From the NCBI GenBank assembly GCA_964485455.1, contig CAZAJU010000115.1, forward strand, positions 1 to 5,916: a stretch of DNA of 5,916 bases, given 5' to 3'. Position numbers and translations under genes: made by a program. This document shows, in pieces, positions 5,866 to 5,916 of the stretch (position 1 is its first letter; each line of letters begins with the position of its first letter). The notes below the pieces were generated by a model that ran no database searches, was not told where the DNA came from, and was given only the letters and a program-made list of their open reading frames with translations. The stretch is from Tissierella_B sp964485455 (GTDB taxonomy: Bacteria; Bacillota; Clostridia; Tissierellales; Tissierellaceae).

Positions 5866-5881
5866 TAGGACTAAGGTCCTA
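5866..5881. repeat. Short inverted repeat near the right edge
   Basis: TAGGAC (5866-5871) and GTCCTA (5876-5881) form a 6-bp stem with loop TAAG. It is flanked by five A on the left and five more A on the right (5882-5886). Read on the - strand, the stem is followed by TTTTT, which would suit a weak terminator for a convergent gene. Read on the + strand there is no T-tract, and it would be an operator or leader hairpin. Confidence 0.4.
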
Positions 5882-5916
5882 AAAAATATAAAGGATTATT
5901 CAAAAGTATAGAAGGA

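Larger units (their letters stand above)
5730..5916. other. Non-coding tail with hairpins, upstream of an unseen gene
   Basis: No convincing reading frame lies here. The stretch contains a promoter-like TTGACG (5731-5736), a second strong terminator-like hairpin (5784-5828) and a 6-bp hairpin (5866-5881). At the edge lies AGAAGGA (5910-5916), a possible incomplete Shine-Dalgarno sequence for a + strand gene starting just outside. A weak promoter candidate for that gene is TTGATT (5831-5836) with GATAAT (5852-5857), but the 15-base spacer is short. Confidence 0.45.

Noticed and set aside
5840..5911. 23-codon reading frame starting at ATG 5840
   Set aside because: There is no ribosome-binding site before it (the preceding bases are T-rich), it runs through the 5866-5881 hairpin, and it resembles no known peptide.
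1..5916. CRISPR array, transposon, tRNA or rRNA gene
   Set aside because: I saw no direct-repeat series, transposase reading frame, terminal inverted repeats, tRNA-like cloverleaf or rRNA sequence. All long frames are accounted for by ordinary genes.

Overview
The window is AT-rich, densely packed bacterial sequence with every gene on the + strand. Strong AAGGAGG-type ribosome-binding sites, compact intergenic spaces and short GC hairpins with T-tracts point to a low-GC Gram-positive anaerobe of the Clostridia/Tissierellia type. A YhcN/YlaJ-type lipoprotein further suggests a spore former. That placement is inferred from composition and gene content, not from a marker gene.

Layout from left to right. 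(1) The 3' part of a flavodoxin-fold NAD(P)H:FMN oxidoreductase (1-306); its rho-independent terminator is built partly from its own last codons. (2) A two-gene operon, pduL (392-964) and deoC (974-1627), driven by an extended -10 promoter and closed by a strong terminator. DeoC splits deoxyribose 5-phosphate into acetaldehyde and glyceraldehyde 3-phosphate. PduL interconverts acetyl-CoA (or propionyl-CoA) and the acyl phosphate. Together they outline a deoxyribose-to-acetyl-phosphate salvage route, but the CoA-acylating aldehyde dehydrogenase that would link them is not in the window. (3) A small single-gene unit for a YhcN/YlaJ-family lipoprotein (1757-2221), with a palindrome over its ribosome-binding site and a long G-U-containing hairpin after it. 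(4) A tandem pair of M16 zinc-peptidase-family proteins (2334-3599 and 3611-4903). They correspond to YmfF and YmfH of Bacillus: the first lacks the zinc motif but keeps the R/Y motif, the second has HFLEH and lacks the R/Y motif, so they look like two halves of one heteromeric protease. (5) lgt (4945-5679), the prolipoprotein diacylglyceryl transferase, with its own extended -10 promoter inside the end of the preceding gene and a good terminator. (6) A 187-base non-coding tail (5730-5916) with a second strong terminator-like hairpin, a small symmetric hairpin and a purine-rich window end that may be the ribosome-binding site of the next gene.

Functional links: Lgt is the enzyme that would lipidate the upstream lipoprotein. 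The M16 pair is named in Bacillus annotation for an association with EF-P 5-aminopentanol modification, but no EF-P modification gene is present here. Nothing in the window is clearly a new system. The items most worth a second look are the shell-less pduL-deoC pair, the split-site M16 pair next to lgt, and the possible small transcript in the right-hand intergenic region.
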